NCBI GenBank assembly: GCA_028280455.1
Contig: JANQLT010000190.1
Location: 1 to 34,098 of the forward strand
DNA from: Kiloniellales bacterium
GTDB lineage: Bacteria; Pseudomonadota; Alphaproteobacteria; Kiloniellales; JAKSDN01
Length of the DNA: 34,098 nt
Direction of reading: 5' to 3'
In this document: piece by piece, positions 23,463 through 31,579 of the stretch
Layout: every line of letters starts with the position of its first letter
How positions within the stretch are numbered: the stretch's first letter is position 1
Program-made: the position numbers and the translations under genes
Notes under the pieces: generated by a model
Told to the model about the DNA's origin: nothing
The model's input: only the letters and a program-made list of their open reading frames with translations
Database searches by the model: none

Positions 23463-24461
23463 ATGCTCGACAACAAGCGTTTCCTGGTCCTCGGATCGAA
23501 TTCCTTCTCCGGGGCCAGCTTCGTCGACCATCTCTCGGCGCTCGGCTGCGACGTGCTGGCGGCCAGCCGCTCGCCCGAACCCCACCGGGCGCTGCTGCCC
23601 TACAAATGGGAGCGGCGACCCGGAGACGTCCGCTTTCACCGGATCGACCTGAACCACGACCTGGACGCGCTGGCCCAGCTTCTGAAGGACGAGCGCCCGA
23701 CCCATGTGGTCAACTTCGCGGCCCAGAGCATGGTGGCGCAGAGCTGGGATCACCCCGAGGACTGGATGCGCACCAACGTGGTCTCGACGGTGCGTCTGCT
23801 GGCGATGCTGAGCGGCTATGACGGCCTCGATCGCTATGTCCAGGTGACCACCCCCGAGGTCTACGGCTCCACGGATGGCTGGGTGACCGAGGACCATCCC
23901 TACAACCCTTCGACCCCCTACGCGATCTCCCGCGCCGCCGGCGACATGAGCCTCAAGGCCTACGTCGAGAATTTCGATCTGCCGGGCGTGTCGACGCGCG
24001 CGGCCAATGTCTACGGGCCGGGCCAGCCGCTCTATCGCATCATCCCGCGCACGATCCTGGCAGCCATGACCGGAGAGACCTTGCGCCTGGACGGCGGCGG
24101 CGTTTCCCGGCGGGTCTTCATTCACATCGCCGACGTGGCCGACGCGACGCTGAAAGTTGCGCTCAACGGTCGACCCGGTCACTGCTACCATGTCTCGGGC
24201 GACGAGTTGGTGACGATCCGCGGCCTGGTGGAGTCCATCCTGGCGGCCATGGGCGCCTCCTTCGAGGCTTGCGTGAAGCTGGGCCCGGAGCGGCCGGGGA
24301 AGGATCAGGCCTATATGCTGGACAGCAAGAAGATCCGCGATGAGCTGGGCTGGACCGACCGCATCGGCCTCGAAGAGGGGCTGGCGGACACCATCGCCTG
24401 GGCCCGGCGCTTTGAATCGGAGCTGGGCGTGCTGCCGACCCGCTACGAGCACAAGCCCTAG
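23463..24461 (+). CDS. nucleotide-sugar 4,6-dehydratase-like SDR with altered motifs
   Basis: 332-residue extended SDR close to the RmlB/GMD group: PTHVVNFAAQSMV, the catalytic region TTPEVYGS, NPSTPYAISRAAGD, NVYGPGQP and RRVFIHIADVADA. Three key places differ from the textbook pattern. The glycine motif reads GSNSFSG (11-17, Ser for the central Gly). The Thr-Asp-Glu of RmlB is Thr130-Pro131-Glu132. The YxxxK motif is Tyr153-x3-Arg157. The gene is intact and 12 bases after the SIS gene. It may be a specialised dehydratase, epimerase or reductase acting on the same unusual sugar as its neighbours. Confidence 0.75.
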   Translation: MLDNKRFLVLGSNSFSGASFVDHLSALGCDVLAASRSPEPHRALLPYKWERRPGDVRFHRIDLNHDLDALAQLLKDERPTHVVNFAAQSMVAQSWDHPEDWMRTNVVSTVRLLAMLSGYDGLDRYVQVTTPEVYGSTDGWVTEDHPYNPSTPYAISRAAGDMSLKAYVENFDLPGVSTRAANVYGPGQPLYRIIPRTILAAMTGETLRLDGGGVSRRVFIHIADVADATLKVALNGRPGHCYHVSGDELVTIRGLVESILAAMGASFEACVKLGPERPGKDQAYMLDSKKIRDELGWTDRIGLEEGLADTIAWARRFESELGVLPTRYEHKP

Positions 24462-24478
24462 GGAGGAGAGCGCGAGCG

Positions 24479-25330
24479 GTGACCTTGGCCCCCGACCCGG
24501 CACCCGGCGTGGACGTGCCCCGGCTGCAGCGGCAGGCCGCGCAGATCCGCGGCCGGGTGGTCGAGATGTGCCACGCCTCCAAGTCCGCGCATCTCGGCTC
24601 GTCGCTGTCCTGCATCGACATCCTGACCGCGGCCTACTGGCATGTCCTCGACGTCGACCCGGCCGACCCCAAGGCGCCGGGGCGCGACCGCTTCATCCTG
24701 TCCAAGGGCCACGCGGCCATGGCGATCTACGCCACCCTGGCGGCCCGCGGCTTCTTCCCGTCGGAAGAGCTGGCGAGCTACAACCAGGACGACGGGCGGC
24801 TAGCCGAGCATCCGCCGGCCAACATGGTCCCGGGCGTCGAGGCGGCCACCGGGTCGCTGGGCCACGGCCTGCCGATCGGCCTCGGCATGGCGCTCGCGGC
24901 ACGCCTCCGCGGTGAGCGTCACCGCGTCTTCGTGCTGATGTCCGACGGCGAGACCAATGAGGGCTCGGTGTGGGAGGCGGCCCTCTTCGCCGCCGCCCGG
25001 AAGCTTGACCGGATCTGCGTCATCGTCGACTACAACAAGTGGCAGGCCACCGGCCGTTCCGACGAGGTGCTGGGGCTGGCGCCGCTGGCCGACAAGTGGG
25101 CGGCTTTCGGTTGGGACGTCCGGCGCCTGGACGGCCACGACGTCGGCCTGCTGGCGGCGACCATGGCGGCGGTGCCCAACGGGTCGGGCAAGCCGGTGGC
25201 CTTGATCGCCGACACCGTGAAGGGCAAGGGCGTGTCGTTCATGGAAGACGACAACAACTGGCACTACCGGGCGCCGACCGCCGAAGAGGTGGCGATGGCG
25301 CGCGCCGAGCTGGGGCTGGAGGCACCGTGA
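24479..25330 (+). CDS. transketolase N-terminal (TPP-binding) subunit
   Basis: 283 residues, equal to the first domain of transketolase. His38 (SAHLGSSLS) and His78 (SKGHAA) are active-site histidines, and GSLGHGLPIG lines the cofactor pocket. The TPP/Mg motif SDGETNEG (155-162) runs to Asn186 (VDYNKWQATG). GTG 24479 follows GGAGGAG. The stop overlaps the start of the next gene (GTGA), so the two halves are made in step and must form a heteromer. Split transketolases are known in archaea and in some bacterial sugar pathways. Inside a polysaccharide locus it probably moves a two-carbon ketol unit to build or shorten an unusual sugar phosphate. Confidence 0.88.
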   Translation: MTLAPDPAPGVDVPRLQRQAAQIRGRVVEMCHASKSAHLGSSLSCIDILTAAYWHVLDVDPADPKAPGRDRFILSKGHAAMAIYATLAARGFFPSEELASYNQDDGRLAEHPPANMVPGVEAATGSLGHGLPIGLGMALAARLRGERHRVFVLMSDGETNEGSVWEAALFAAARKLDRICVIVDYNKWQATGRSDEVLGLAPLADKWAAFGWDVRRLDGHDVGLLAATMAAVPNGSGKPVALIADTVKGKGVSFMEDDNNWHYRAPTAEEVAMARAELGLEAP

Positions 25331-26268
25331 GGAACGCCTTCGCCGACGAGATCACCCAGCTTGCCGCGGCGGACCCACGGGTCGTGCTGCTGTCCGGCGA
25401 CATCGGCAACCGGCTGTTCGATCGCTACAAGGAGGCCCAGCCCGAGCGCTTCTTCAATTGCGGCGTGGCCGAGCAGAACATGATGGGCATGGCCGCCGGC
25501 TTGGCCATGTCCGGCTTCAGGCCCTTCGTCTATACCATCACGCCCTTCGTCACCACGCGCTGCCTGGAGCAGATCCGCAACGACGCCGCCTACCACGACG
25601 TGCCGGTCACCGTGGTCGGGGTCGGGGCTGGCATGGCCTATGCCGGGCTGGGGCCGACCCATCATTCCTGCGAGGACATCGCCTTCCTGCGCGCCCTGCC
25701 GAACATGCAGGTGCTGGCGCCCGGCGATGCCTGGGAAGTGCGCGCCGTCGTCCAGGCCCTGCCCCGCCAGGACCGCCCCGCCTACGTGCGCATGGGCAAG
25801 AAGGGCGAGCCGCTGGTTCATAGCGGGCGCCTGGCCGACTTCGCCATCGGCCGGGCCATCCGGCTGAGCGACGGCAGCGACGTCTGCCTGCTGGCGAGCG
25901 GCACCATCCTGCCGGAGGCGGTGGAGGCCGGGCGCCTCCTGGCCGAGGCCGGCGTCTCCGCCGGCGTCTACAGCTTTCCCAGCGTCAAGCCGCTGGACCA
26001 GGCCTGCCTGGCCGGCGCCTTCCAGCGTTTCGCCAAGGTGGTGACGGTGGAGGAGCACTCCCTGGTCGGCGGCGTCGGCTCGGCCGTCGCCGAATGGGCC
26101 GTCGACAACGGGGCCGACGCGCGCAAGCTTCTGCGCATCGGCACGCCGGATGCCTTCTTCAAGCAGTCCGGCAGCCTGGCTTTCGCCCGGCGCCGGCTCG
26201 GCCTGACCGGCCCGCAGATCGCCGAACGGGTGCGGGCCACGCTCGCCGAGCGGGGCAATGCCGCCTGA
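25327..26268 (+). CDS. transketolase C-terminal (pyrimidine-binding) subunit
   Basis: 313 residues from GTG 25327, which overlaps the stop of the N-subunit gene. The frame is open further upstream, but that part is out-of-frame sequence of the N-subunit. The pyrimidine-binding domain carries the catalytic Glu49 in GVAEQNMMGMAAGLA, which activates TPP, and the GPTHHSCEDIAFLR loop. The C-terminal regulatory domain has LLASGTILPEAVEA and VTVEEHSLVGGVGS. All are typical of split transketolases and related to DXS and pyruvate dehydrogenase beta subunits. It ends in TGATG, overlapping the dehydrogenase gene by one base. Confidence 0.88.
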   Translation: MRNAFADEITQLAAADPRVVLLSGDIGNRLFDRYKEAQPERFFNCGVAEQNMMGMAAGLAMSGFRPFVYTITPFVTTRCLEQIRNDAAYHDVPVTVVGVGAGMAYAGLGPTHHSCEDIAFLRALPNMQVLAPGDAWEVRAVVQALPRQDRPAYVRMGKKGEPLVHSGRLADFAIGRAIRLSDGSDVCLLASGTILPEAVEAGRLLAEAGVSAGVYSFPSVKPLDQACLAGAFQRFAKVVTVEEHSLVGGVGSAVAEWAVDNGADARKLLRIGTPDAFFKQSGSLAFARRRLGLTGPQIAERVRATLAERGNAA

Positions 26269-27308
26269 TGAAGACCGAAGCCGCCATCCTGGTGGAACAG
26301 GGGCAGCCCCTGGTCCTCGCCGAGCTGACCATCCCCGTCCTGAAGCCGGGCCAGGTCCTGGTCGAGCTGGCCTTCTCCGGCGCCTGCGGCACCCAGGTGA
26401 TGGAGTGGCGCGGCGACAAGGGCCCGGACAAGTGGCTGCCGCATTGCCTGGGGCACGAGGGCACGGGCCGAGTGCTGGAGGTCGGCGCCGCCGTGACCAA
26501 GGTCAAGGCGGACGACCGGGTGGTGCTGTCGTGGCTGCGCGGCGGCGGCGCTGAGGCCGGCGGCTGCCACTATGACTGGGAGGGCCGGACGGTCAACGCC
26601 GGCGGCGTGACCACCTTCCAGCGGCACGCCGTGGTCAGCGAGAACCGCCTGACGCCGATGCCGGCGGACCTGGCGCTCGAGACCGCGACCCTGCTGGGCT
26701 GCGCCGCGCCGACCGGCATGGGCGCGGTCCTCAACGTGCTGAGGCTGCGGGCCGGCGACAGCATCGCCGTTTTCGGCGCCGGCGGCATCGGCCTCGCCGC
26801 CTGCATGGCCGCCGCCGCGTCCGGCGGGCAGCCGGTGATCGCCATCGATCCCAACCCGGCCCGCCGGGCCCTGGCCGAGCAGTTCGGCGCCGGCGCGACG
26901 ATCGACCCCGGGGCGGCGGACCCGGTGACGGCGGTCCGCGACCTGGTGCCCGGCGGCGTCGACTTGGCCGTCGAGGCCACCGGCCGGCCCGCCGTCATGC
27001 GCGGCGCGCTGGAGGCGGTGCGCAACCAGGGCGGCCGCGCCGTGGTCATCGGCAACGCCGCGGCGGGCCAGGCGCTGGAGCTCGACCCCGGCCTGTTCAA
27101 CATGGGCAAGAGCCTGCTGGGCACCTGGGGCGGCGACAGCCAGCCGGACCGCGACTATCCGCGCTACGGCCGCCTCTTGGCCTCGGGGCGCTTCCCGCTG
27201 AACAAGCTGCTGAGCGCGCCCTACCGGCTGGAGCAGGCCGGCCAGGCCTTGGAGGATCTGGCTGCCGGGCGGGTCGGCCGGCCGCTGATCGACCTGTCCC
27301 GTCCCTGA
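26268..27308 (+). CDS. zinc-type alcohol/polyol dehydrogenase (MDR family)
   Basis: 346-residue medium-chain dehydrogenase. Catalytic zinc ligands are Cys40 (SGACGTQ) and His63-Glu64 (LGHEGTG). The NAD(P) fold motif is VFGAGGIGLAA, and LLGCAAPTGMGAV precedes it. The lobe that usually holds four structural-zinc cysteines lacks them (VLSWLRGGGAEAGGCHY), so only the catalytic metal is expected. It shares one base with the transketolase C-subunit stop, which argues for a common pathway, for example oxidising or reducing the transketolase substrate or product. The substrate cannot be read from the sequence. Confidence 0.83.
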   Translation: MKTEAAILVEQGQPLVLAELTIPVLKPGQVLVELAFSGACGTQVMEWRGDKGPDKWLPHCLGHEGTGRVLEVGAAVTKVKADDRVVLSWLRGGGAEAGGCHYDWEGRTVNAGGVTTFQRHAVVSENRLTPMPADLALETATLLGCAAPTGMGAVLNVLRLRAGDSIAVFGAGGIGLAACMAAAASGGQPVIAIDPNPARRALAEQFGAGATIDPGAADPVTAVRDLVPGGVDLAVEATGRPAVMRGALEAVRNQGGRAVVIGNAAAGQALELDPGLFNMGKSLLGTWGGDSQPDRDYPRYGRLLASGRFPLNKLLSAPYRLEQAGQALEDLAAGRVGRPLIDLSRP

Positions 27309-27319
27309 GCGGCCCGCCC

Positions 27320-27928
27320 ATGCGCATCGGGATCGACTTCGACAACACCATTGTCGACTACAGCGGCGTGTTCCATGCCGCGGCCCTGGAGCGAGGGCTG
27401 ATCCCGGCGGGGCTCGAGACCAGCCGGACGGCGGTGCGCGACTATCTGAACGGCCGCGGGCAGAAGGACGCCTTCACCGAGCTGCAGGGCTACGTCTACG
27501 GCGCGCGCATGGCGCTGGCCCGCTGCTATCCGGGCGTGCGCGACTTCATCGCCGCGGCCCTGGCCGACGGCCACAGCGTCTTCATCGTCAGCCACAAGAC
27601 CCCTCGCCCCCTGCTCGGCCCAGCCTACGACCTGCACGCGGCGGCCCAGGGCTTCCTGGAAGCCAATGGCTTCTTCGCGGCCGGCCTGTTGGCGCCCGGC
27701 GACAGCCATTTCGAGGCGAGCAAGGAGGCGAAGGTCGCCCGGGTGGCCGCGCTGCGGCTCGACGCCTTCATCGACGACCTGCCGGAGATCCTGGCCGCGC
27801 CCGGGTTCCCGGCGGCGACCCGACGCCTGCTGTTCGCCCCGGACGGGCCGCCTGCCGCCCTGCCGGCCGGCACGGAGACCTACCGGACCTGGCCCGCCAT
27901 CGGCGAGGCCCTCTTGCCTCGGCCCTGA
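27320..27928 (+). CDS. HAD-superfamily hydrolase (probable phosphatase)
   Basis: 202-residue HAD-fold protein. Motif I is GIDFDNTIVDY, with nucleophile Asp6 and acid/base Asp8. Motif II is the Ser in VFIVSHK, motif III is the Lys in SKEAKV and motif IV is FIDDLPEI (Asp152, Asp153). A helical cap of about 75 residues lies between motifs I and II. It probably removes phosphate from a small phosphosugar. A GmhB-like step in heptose activation is one option, but GmhB zinc cysteines are absent. The gene lies 11 bases after the dehydrogenase gene and one base before the phosphotransferase gene. Confidence 0.78.
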   Translation: MRIGIDFDNTIVDYSGVFHAAALERGLIPAGLETSRTAVRDYLNGRGQKDAFTELQGYVYGARMALARCYPGVRDFIAAALADGHSVFIVSHKTPRPLLGPAYDLHAAAQGFLEANGFFAAGLLAPGDSHFEASKEAKVARVAALRLDAFIDDLPEILAAPGFPAATRRLLFAPDGPPAALPAGTETYRTWPAIGEALLPRP

Positions 27929-27929
27929 C

Positions 27930-28964
27930 ATGGCCGACGGCCCGACCCAGGACCAGGATCTGGACCGGGACCTTCCGGCGCTGGCCGAGCGGCTCTGCGC
28001 AGCGGCCGGCCGGGCGCGCCCGCTGGACTGGCAGCCCCTGGCAGGCGGCCGGAACAATCGGGTGGACCGGCTGGCCCTGGCCGACGGCACGGCGGCGGTG
28101 CTGAAGCGCTATTTCCACCACCCCAGCGACAGCCGCGACAGGCTGGGCGCCGAGTGGCGCTTCACCAGCCATGCCTGGGGCCTCGGCCTGCGCAGCGTGC
28201 CGGAGCCGCTGGCGGCCGACTGGGACCTCAAGGCGGGGCTCTACGCCTTCGTGCCCGGTGAGCGGCCGCGCACCGAGGACATCGACAGCGCGCATGTCCT
28301 GGCCGCCGCGGCCTTCGTCTGCGCCGTCAACGTCGGCCCGCCGCCGGACGAGAGCACGCCCCCGGCGTCGGAGGCCTGCTTCAGCCTGGCCGAGCACCTG
28401 GCCGTCATCGACCGGCGGGTCGAGCGGCTCGGCCGCCTCGACCCCCGGGCGCCGTATGGCGACGAGGCCGCGGCCCTGCTGTCCCGGGACCTGATCCCGC
28501 AATGGCAGGCGGTCAAGGCGAAGGTGATGGCCGACTGCCGGGCGGCCGGGATCGCCATCGAGCGGGCGCTCGACGCCGAAGAGACCATCCTCTCGCCGTC
28601 GGATTTCGGCTTCCACAACAGCCTGTGGGACGACTCCGGGCAGGGCGTCTTTCTCGATTTCGAGTATGCCGGCCGCGACGACGTCGCCAAGCTCGTCGGC
28701 GATTTCCTGAGCTGTCCCGAGGTGCCCGTGGCCGAGGCCCACCGGCAAACCTTCATGGACGCCGTCGCCGAGGGCTTGGCGTTCGATGCCGAGGGACGCG
28801 CGAGGATCGCGCTGCTCGTCCCCGCCTATCGCGTCAAATGGGCCTGCATCGCGCTGAACGACTTCCTGCCCCAGCAAGAGATCCGCCGACGCTTCGCCGG
28901 CGGCAGGGACCGAGCCGAGCGCTGCGCCAAGCAGCTAGAGGTGGCGCGCAGCCTCGTCGCATGA
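27930..28964 (+). CDS. APH/choline-kinase-fold phosphotransferase
   Basis: 344 residues from ATG 27930, one base after the previous stop. An N-lobe glycine loop (LAGGRNNRV) leads to Lys59 in AVLKRYF. The catalytic loop SPSDFGFHN (222-230) has Asp225 and Asn230, with Ser in place of the usual His, and the metal-binding Asp243 is in FLDFEYAG. These are the marks of aminoglycoside phosphotransferase-like small-molecule kinases. In this locus the substrate is more likely a sugar, polyol or amino alcohol than an antibiotic. It closes the coupled block that begins at 21895. Confidence 0.8.
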   Translation: MADGPTQDQDLDRDLPALAERLCAAAGRARPLDWQPLAGGRNNRVDRLALADGTAAVLKRYFHHPSDSRDRLGAEWRFTSHAWGLGLRSVPEPLAADWDLKAGLYAFVPGERPRTEDIDSAHVLAAAAFVCAVNVGPPPDESTPPASEACFSLAEHLAVIDRRVERLGRLDPRAPYGDEAAALLSRDLIPQWQAVKAKVMADCRAAGIAIERALDAEETILSPSDFGFHNSLWDDSGQGVFLDFEYAGRDDVAKLVGDFLSCPEVPVAEAHRQTFMDAVAEGLAFDAEGRARIALLVPAYRVKWACIALNDFLPQQEIRRRFAGGRDRAERCAKQLEVARSLVA

Positions 28965-29078
28965 AGCTCCTTCGCGCATGGGCATTGGCCGTCGTGATCA
29001 AGACCAGGCGGAACAATCGGGATCCGCTCACGCCGCGCACCACGCAGCAACATGGACCGATATGCCGATGCACAACTG

Positions 29079-29106
29079 TTGCTAGATTTCTACTGTGACC
29101 TATACT
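29079..29106 (+). promoter_or_regulatory. predicted sigma-70 promoter for the SGNH gene
   Basis: TTGCTA (29079..29084), 16 bases, then TATACT (29101..29106, five of six to consensus). It lies in the 225-base gap between 28964 and 29190, which is otherwise empty, and about 84 bases before the SGNH start. A separate promoter fits the change in base composition here. Confidence 0.4.
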
Positions 29107-29189
29107 TGGGTGATCTCTAGAGTCTGAGCGTCAATCCCTGGAAACCTTCGGTTCTCAAATGCCGCCTCCCGCGCAAGGTCGTTCTCGCG

Positions 29190-30371
29190 ATGAATAAGTC
29201 TACAGGACGGATTGCGATTGCTTTAATGGTCATATCTTCGATATTCGGTGGATTCATAGCGGTTGAAGTAGCTTATAGAGTTCAACAGTATTTCGCGATC
29301 CGTGAACAGGTGGCGTCCGTGCTTTTGAGACAGATTCCAGAGGACAAGAAGGGCAGGTCCATATTCGATGCCTATACCGGCTACCGATACCGTCCGAACA
29401 TGGAAGTCGGGCCGATCGAAGACTCGGAGTTCCCAATCCACTTCAAGACGAACAGCCACGGTCACATCGCCCGTGAGGACTACCCGGTGCAACGCCCGGA
29501 GGAAGAGTTCCGGATTGGGATCGTAGGCGACAGCTTCACCGCGAACGTGACTAATTCGCTAAGATGGGGCGATGTACTCGAGGACGAATTGAACGCCAGA
29601 CGCGACTGGCGGGAGCGGATAGACGGCCGACGTACCCGGGTGATCAATTTCGGCCTGGACGGTATCGGCTCGGTGCAGTTCGACGACGTTGTCGAGAGGA
29701 TGGTTCCGCCTTTCGACATCAACCTCCTCATCGTCAACATGATCAAGCCGGATGTCGCGCGGCGACCCTACTACCGCGGGCACCAGGGCGACTATACGGA
29801 AGACAGCATCAGGGAAGTCGTTGAAGAACGGATTCTGCAGCAAATGCCCTGGTTCGACGCCTATCCGAATACACTCGCTTTGGTCCTGGGCTACCCTCAG
29901 CGCATCGGTCTCGATCAGGCCGTATCCTTGTTGTTTGGCGATCGTTTCTTCGATGATCCCGTCGAGGCCGTGGAGGCTTCAGTAGCCTCCTTGAGACGCG
30001 TCGAGACGATCTTCCCGGGCACGCTGTATCTGATCCATCCGACCTACCAGAACTACACCGACAACGTCGCAGGCCAGCAGGCGTTCTTTCTCGAGACGTT
30101 CGACCAGATGAGGAGCCGCACTCCGGATCTCTGTTGGGTGGACATGCGCGACCTTGTCCAGGCGCCACGCGATCAGGCCGAAGTCGATAGCTGGTTCAAC
30201 GTTCCCTGGGACCTCCACAACAGCGATCTTGGACTGACCATCTATGGTCAAGCCGTAGCAGCACTGCTGATCCGGGGGCCGGCGTCAGTGAACCTAGGTC
30301 GCGATGACCAGTGTCGCGCATCTTGGGGCATCGAGCCGATGCACTCTGCCACCGGTTCATCAGTGCAATGA
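29190..30371 (+). CDS. membrane-anchored SGNH-fold hydrolase/acyltransferase-like protein
   Basis: 393 residues. One N-terminal hydrophobic helix (about 7-29) anchors the rest in the periplasm. FKTNSHGHIARED and FRIGIVGDSFT form the usual start of SGNH proteins in polysaccharide loci, with the nucleophile Ser115 in GDS. NFGLDGIGSVQ supplies the glycine block. The C-terminal WDLHNSDLGLTIYGQAVA has Asp and His where the DxxH block is expected, in a slightly altered form. Relatives add or remove acyl groups on glycans, which would be consistent here. The first part of the gene is much less GC-rich than its neighbours: 23 of 60 bases are G or C at 29221..29280. Confidence 0.72.
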   Translation: MNKSTGRIAIALMVISSIFGGFIAVEVAYRVQQYFAIREQVASVLLRQIPEDKKGRSIFDAYTGYRYRPNMEVGPIEDSEFPIHFKTNSHGHIAREDYPVQRPEEEFRIGIVGDSFTANVTNSLRWGDVLEDELNARRDWRERIDGRRTRVINFGLDGIGSVQFDDVVERMVPPFDINLLIVNMIKPDVARRPYYRGHQGDYTEDSIREVVEERILQQMPWFDAYPNTLALVLGYPQRIGLDQAVSLLFGDRFFDDPVEAVEASVASLRRVETIFPGTLYLIHPTYQNYTDNVAGQQAFFLETFDQMRSRTPDLCWVDMRDLVQAPRDQAEVDSWFNVPWDLHNSDLGLTIYGQAVAALLIRGPASVNLGRDDQCRASWGIEPMHSATGSSVQ

Positions 30372-30443
30372 GACCTCCGGGCTCGTGCCATTCGCCAACT
30401 GTCAAGGCGTGGCCGCAGCGGCGTCCACAAGGGGAGAGCAATC

Positions 30444-31472
30444 GTGGCTGATCGGTACCTGACGACCGTCCTAGACGCAGGGGCGCGCTACGGCGTGCAT
30501 CCGAGTTGGCGGCCGTTCAATGGCGACCTCCGGTACCTGGCCTTCGAGCCCGACGCCGAGGAGGCGGCTCGGCTACAGGAGACAAATCCCAATTCGGGCT
30601 TCGAGGTCGTGCAGGCCGCGCTCTACAACAAGAGCGGCGAGTTCGATTTCAACCTCCTGGTTCACCGGGGCATGAGCTCCATGTTGGCACCCGACCTGGA
30701 ATCGGAAGCGTTCAAGGATCTCAAGCCGGGCCTCGGCAATATCGAGAAGGTGATCCGGATCCAGACCCGGACCATCGACGAGTTCGTTCGGGAAAACGAC
30801 TGGTCCGTCGACTTCCTCAAGGTCGATACCGAGGGCACCGAACACGAGGTTATCGAAGGCGCCGATCGGACCATCGACCGGGGCATCCTCGGCGTGCGCA
30901 GCAACGTCAACTTCAACCACGCCTTCCACGAGCAAACCTTATTCTCTTCGACGCACGACTTCCTCGTGGGCAAGGGCTTCATGCTGCTGAACCTGGACTA
31001 CTTCGGCTATGGCTATCCCAAGCTCGGGTTGTTCAAGAAGCCGGACCCCAATCTGCCGGAATCGGGACGCTACGGTGTCCTCGTCGCCTGCGACGCCGTG
31101 TGGATACGGCGCCCCGCCAGCCTGGCGGCCCTGTTTCCGGACCGTGCCGCCCATGAGGCGGCCGTTCTGAAGCTCGCCGCCTTCTGTCACCACAACAACG
31201 CTTCCGACGTCGCCGCCGATATCCTGCATGGCTTCGCCACGGAGGGCGGGGGATGGCAGTGCGATGCCACCCGGCAGAGCCGCCTCTACGCTTGCCTGCG
31301 CTTCGACATGGCGCGCTACCTCGGCCGATGGCGCACGGTACCGGACGAGACCTGGGACCGCGCCCGCGGCATCTACGAGCAGGTGTTCGGCGAAGCACTC
31401 GGCGGCGGCAGCGGCTTCTATCCCCAAATCCAGGCCATGGCCGCGGAGCTCGGGGTCGCCGTTGTCGAATAG
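30444..31472 (+). CDS. FkbM-family methyltransferase with C-terminal extension
   Basis: 342 residues from GTG 30444, with GGGGAG about seven bases upstream. Motif I is VLDAGARYG (9-17), YLAFEPDAEEA ends strand 2, and FLKVDTEGTEHEVIEGA is the FkbM hallmark. The methyltransferase domain occupies about 1-225. The remaining 115 residues are helical (from AAHEAAVLKLAAF to the C-terminus), and I do not recognise them as any domain. FkbM enzymes O-methylate sugars or polyketides. Here a sugar or the glycan end is likely. The next gene begins 18 or 108 bases downstream, depending on its start. Confidence 0.8.
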   Translation: MADRYLTTVLDAGARYGVHPSWRPFNGDLRYLAFEPDAEEAARLQETNPNSGFEVVQAALYNKSGEFDFNLLVHRGMSSMLAPDLESEAFKDLKPGLGNIEKVIRIQTRTIDEFVRENDWSVDFLKVDTEGTEHEVIEGADRTIDRGILGVRSNVNFNHAFHEQTLFSSTHDFLVGKGFMLLNLDYFGYGYPKLGLFKKPDPNLPESGRYGVLVACDAVWIRRPASLAALFPDRAAHEAAVLKLAAFCHHNNASDVAADILHGFATEGGGWQCDATRQSRLYACLRFDMARYLGRWRTVPDETWDRARGIYEQVFGEALGGGSGFYPQIQAMAAELGVAVVE

Positions 31473-31579
31473 CCCGCTACGGAGGGCCGGTGGCGCAGGG
31501 GGGAAGCGTTGGGCGTGACGAGGCAGCCGGAACCCAGAGTCGCCGACGCGACGCCAGCGGAGCGGCCGGCGACCGCTCC

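Noticed and set aside
22527..24503. A 658-codon minus-strand open frame opposite the SDR and GmhA-like genes
   Set aside because: It has the same kind of low-motif composition and lies opposite three well-supported, translationally coupled genes.
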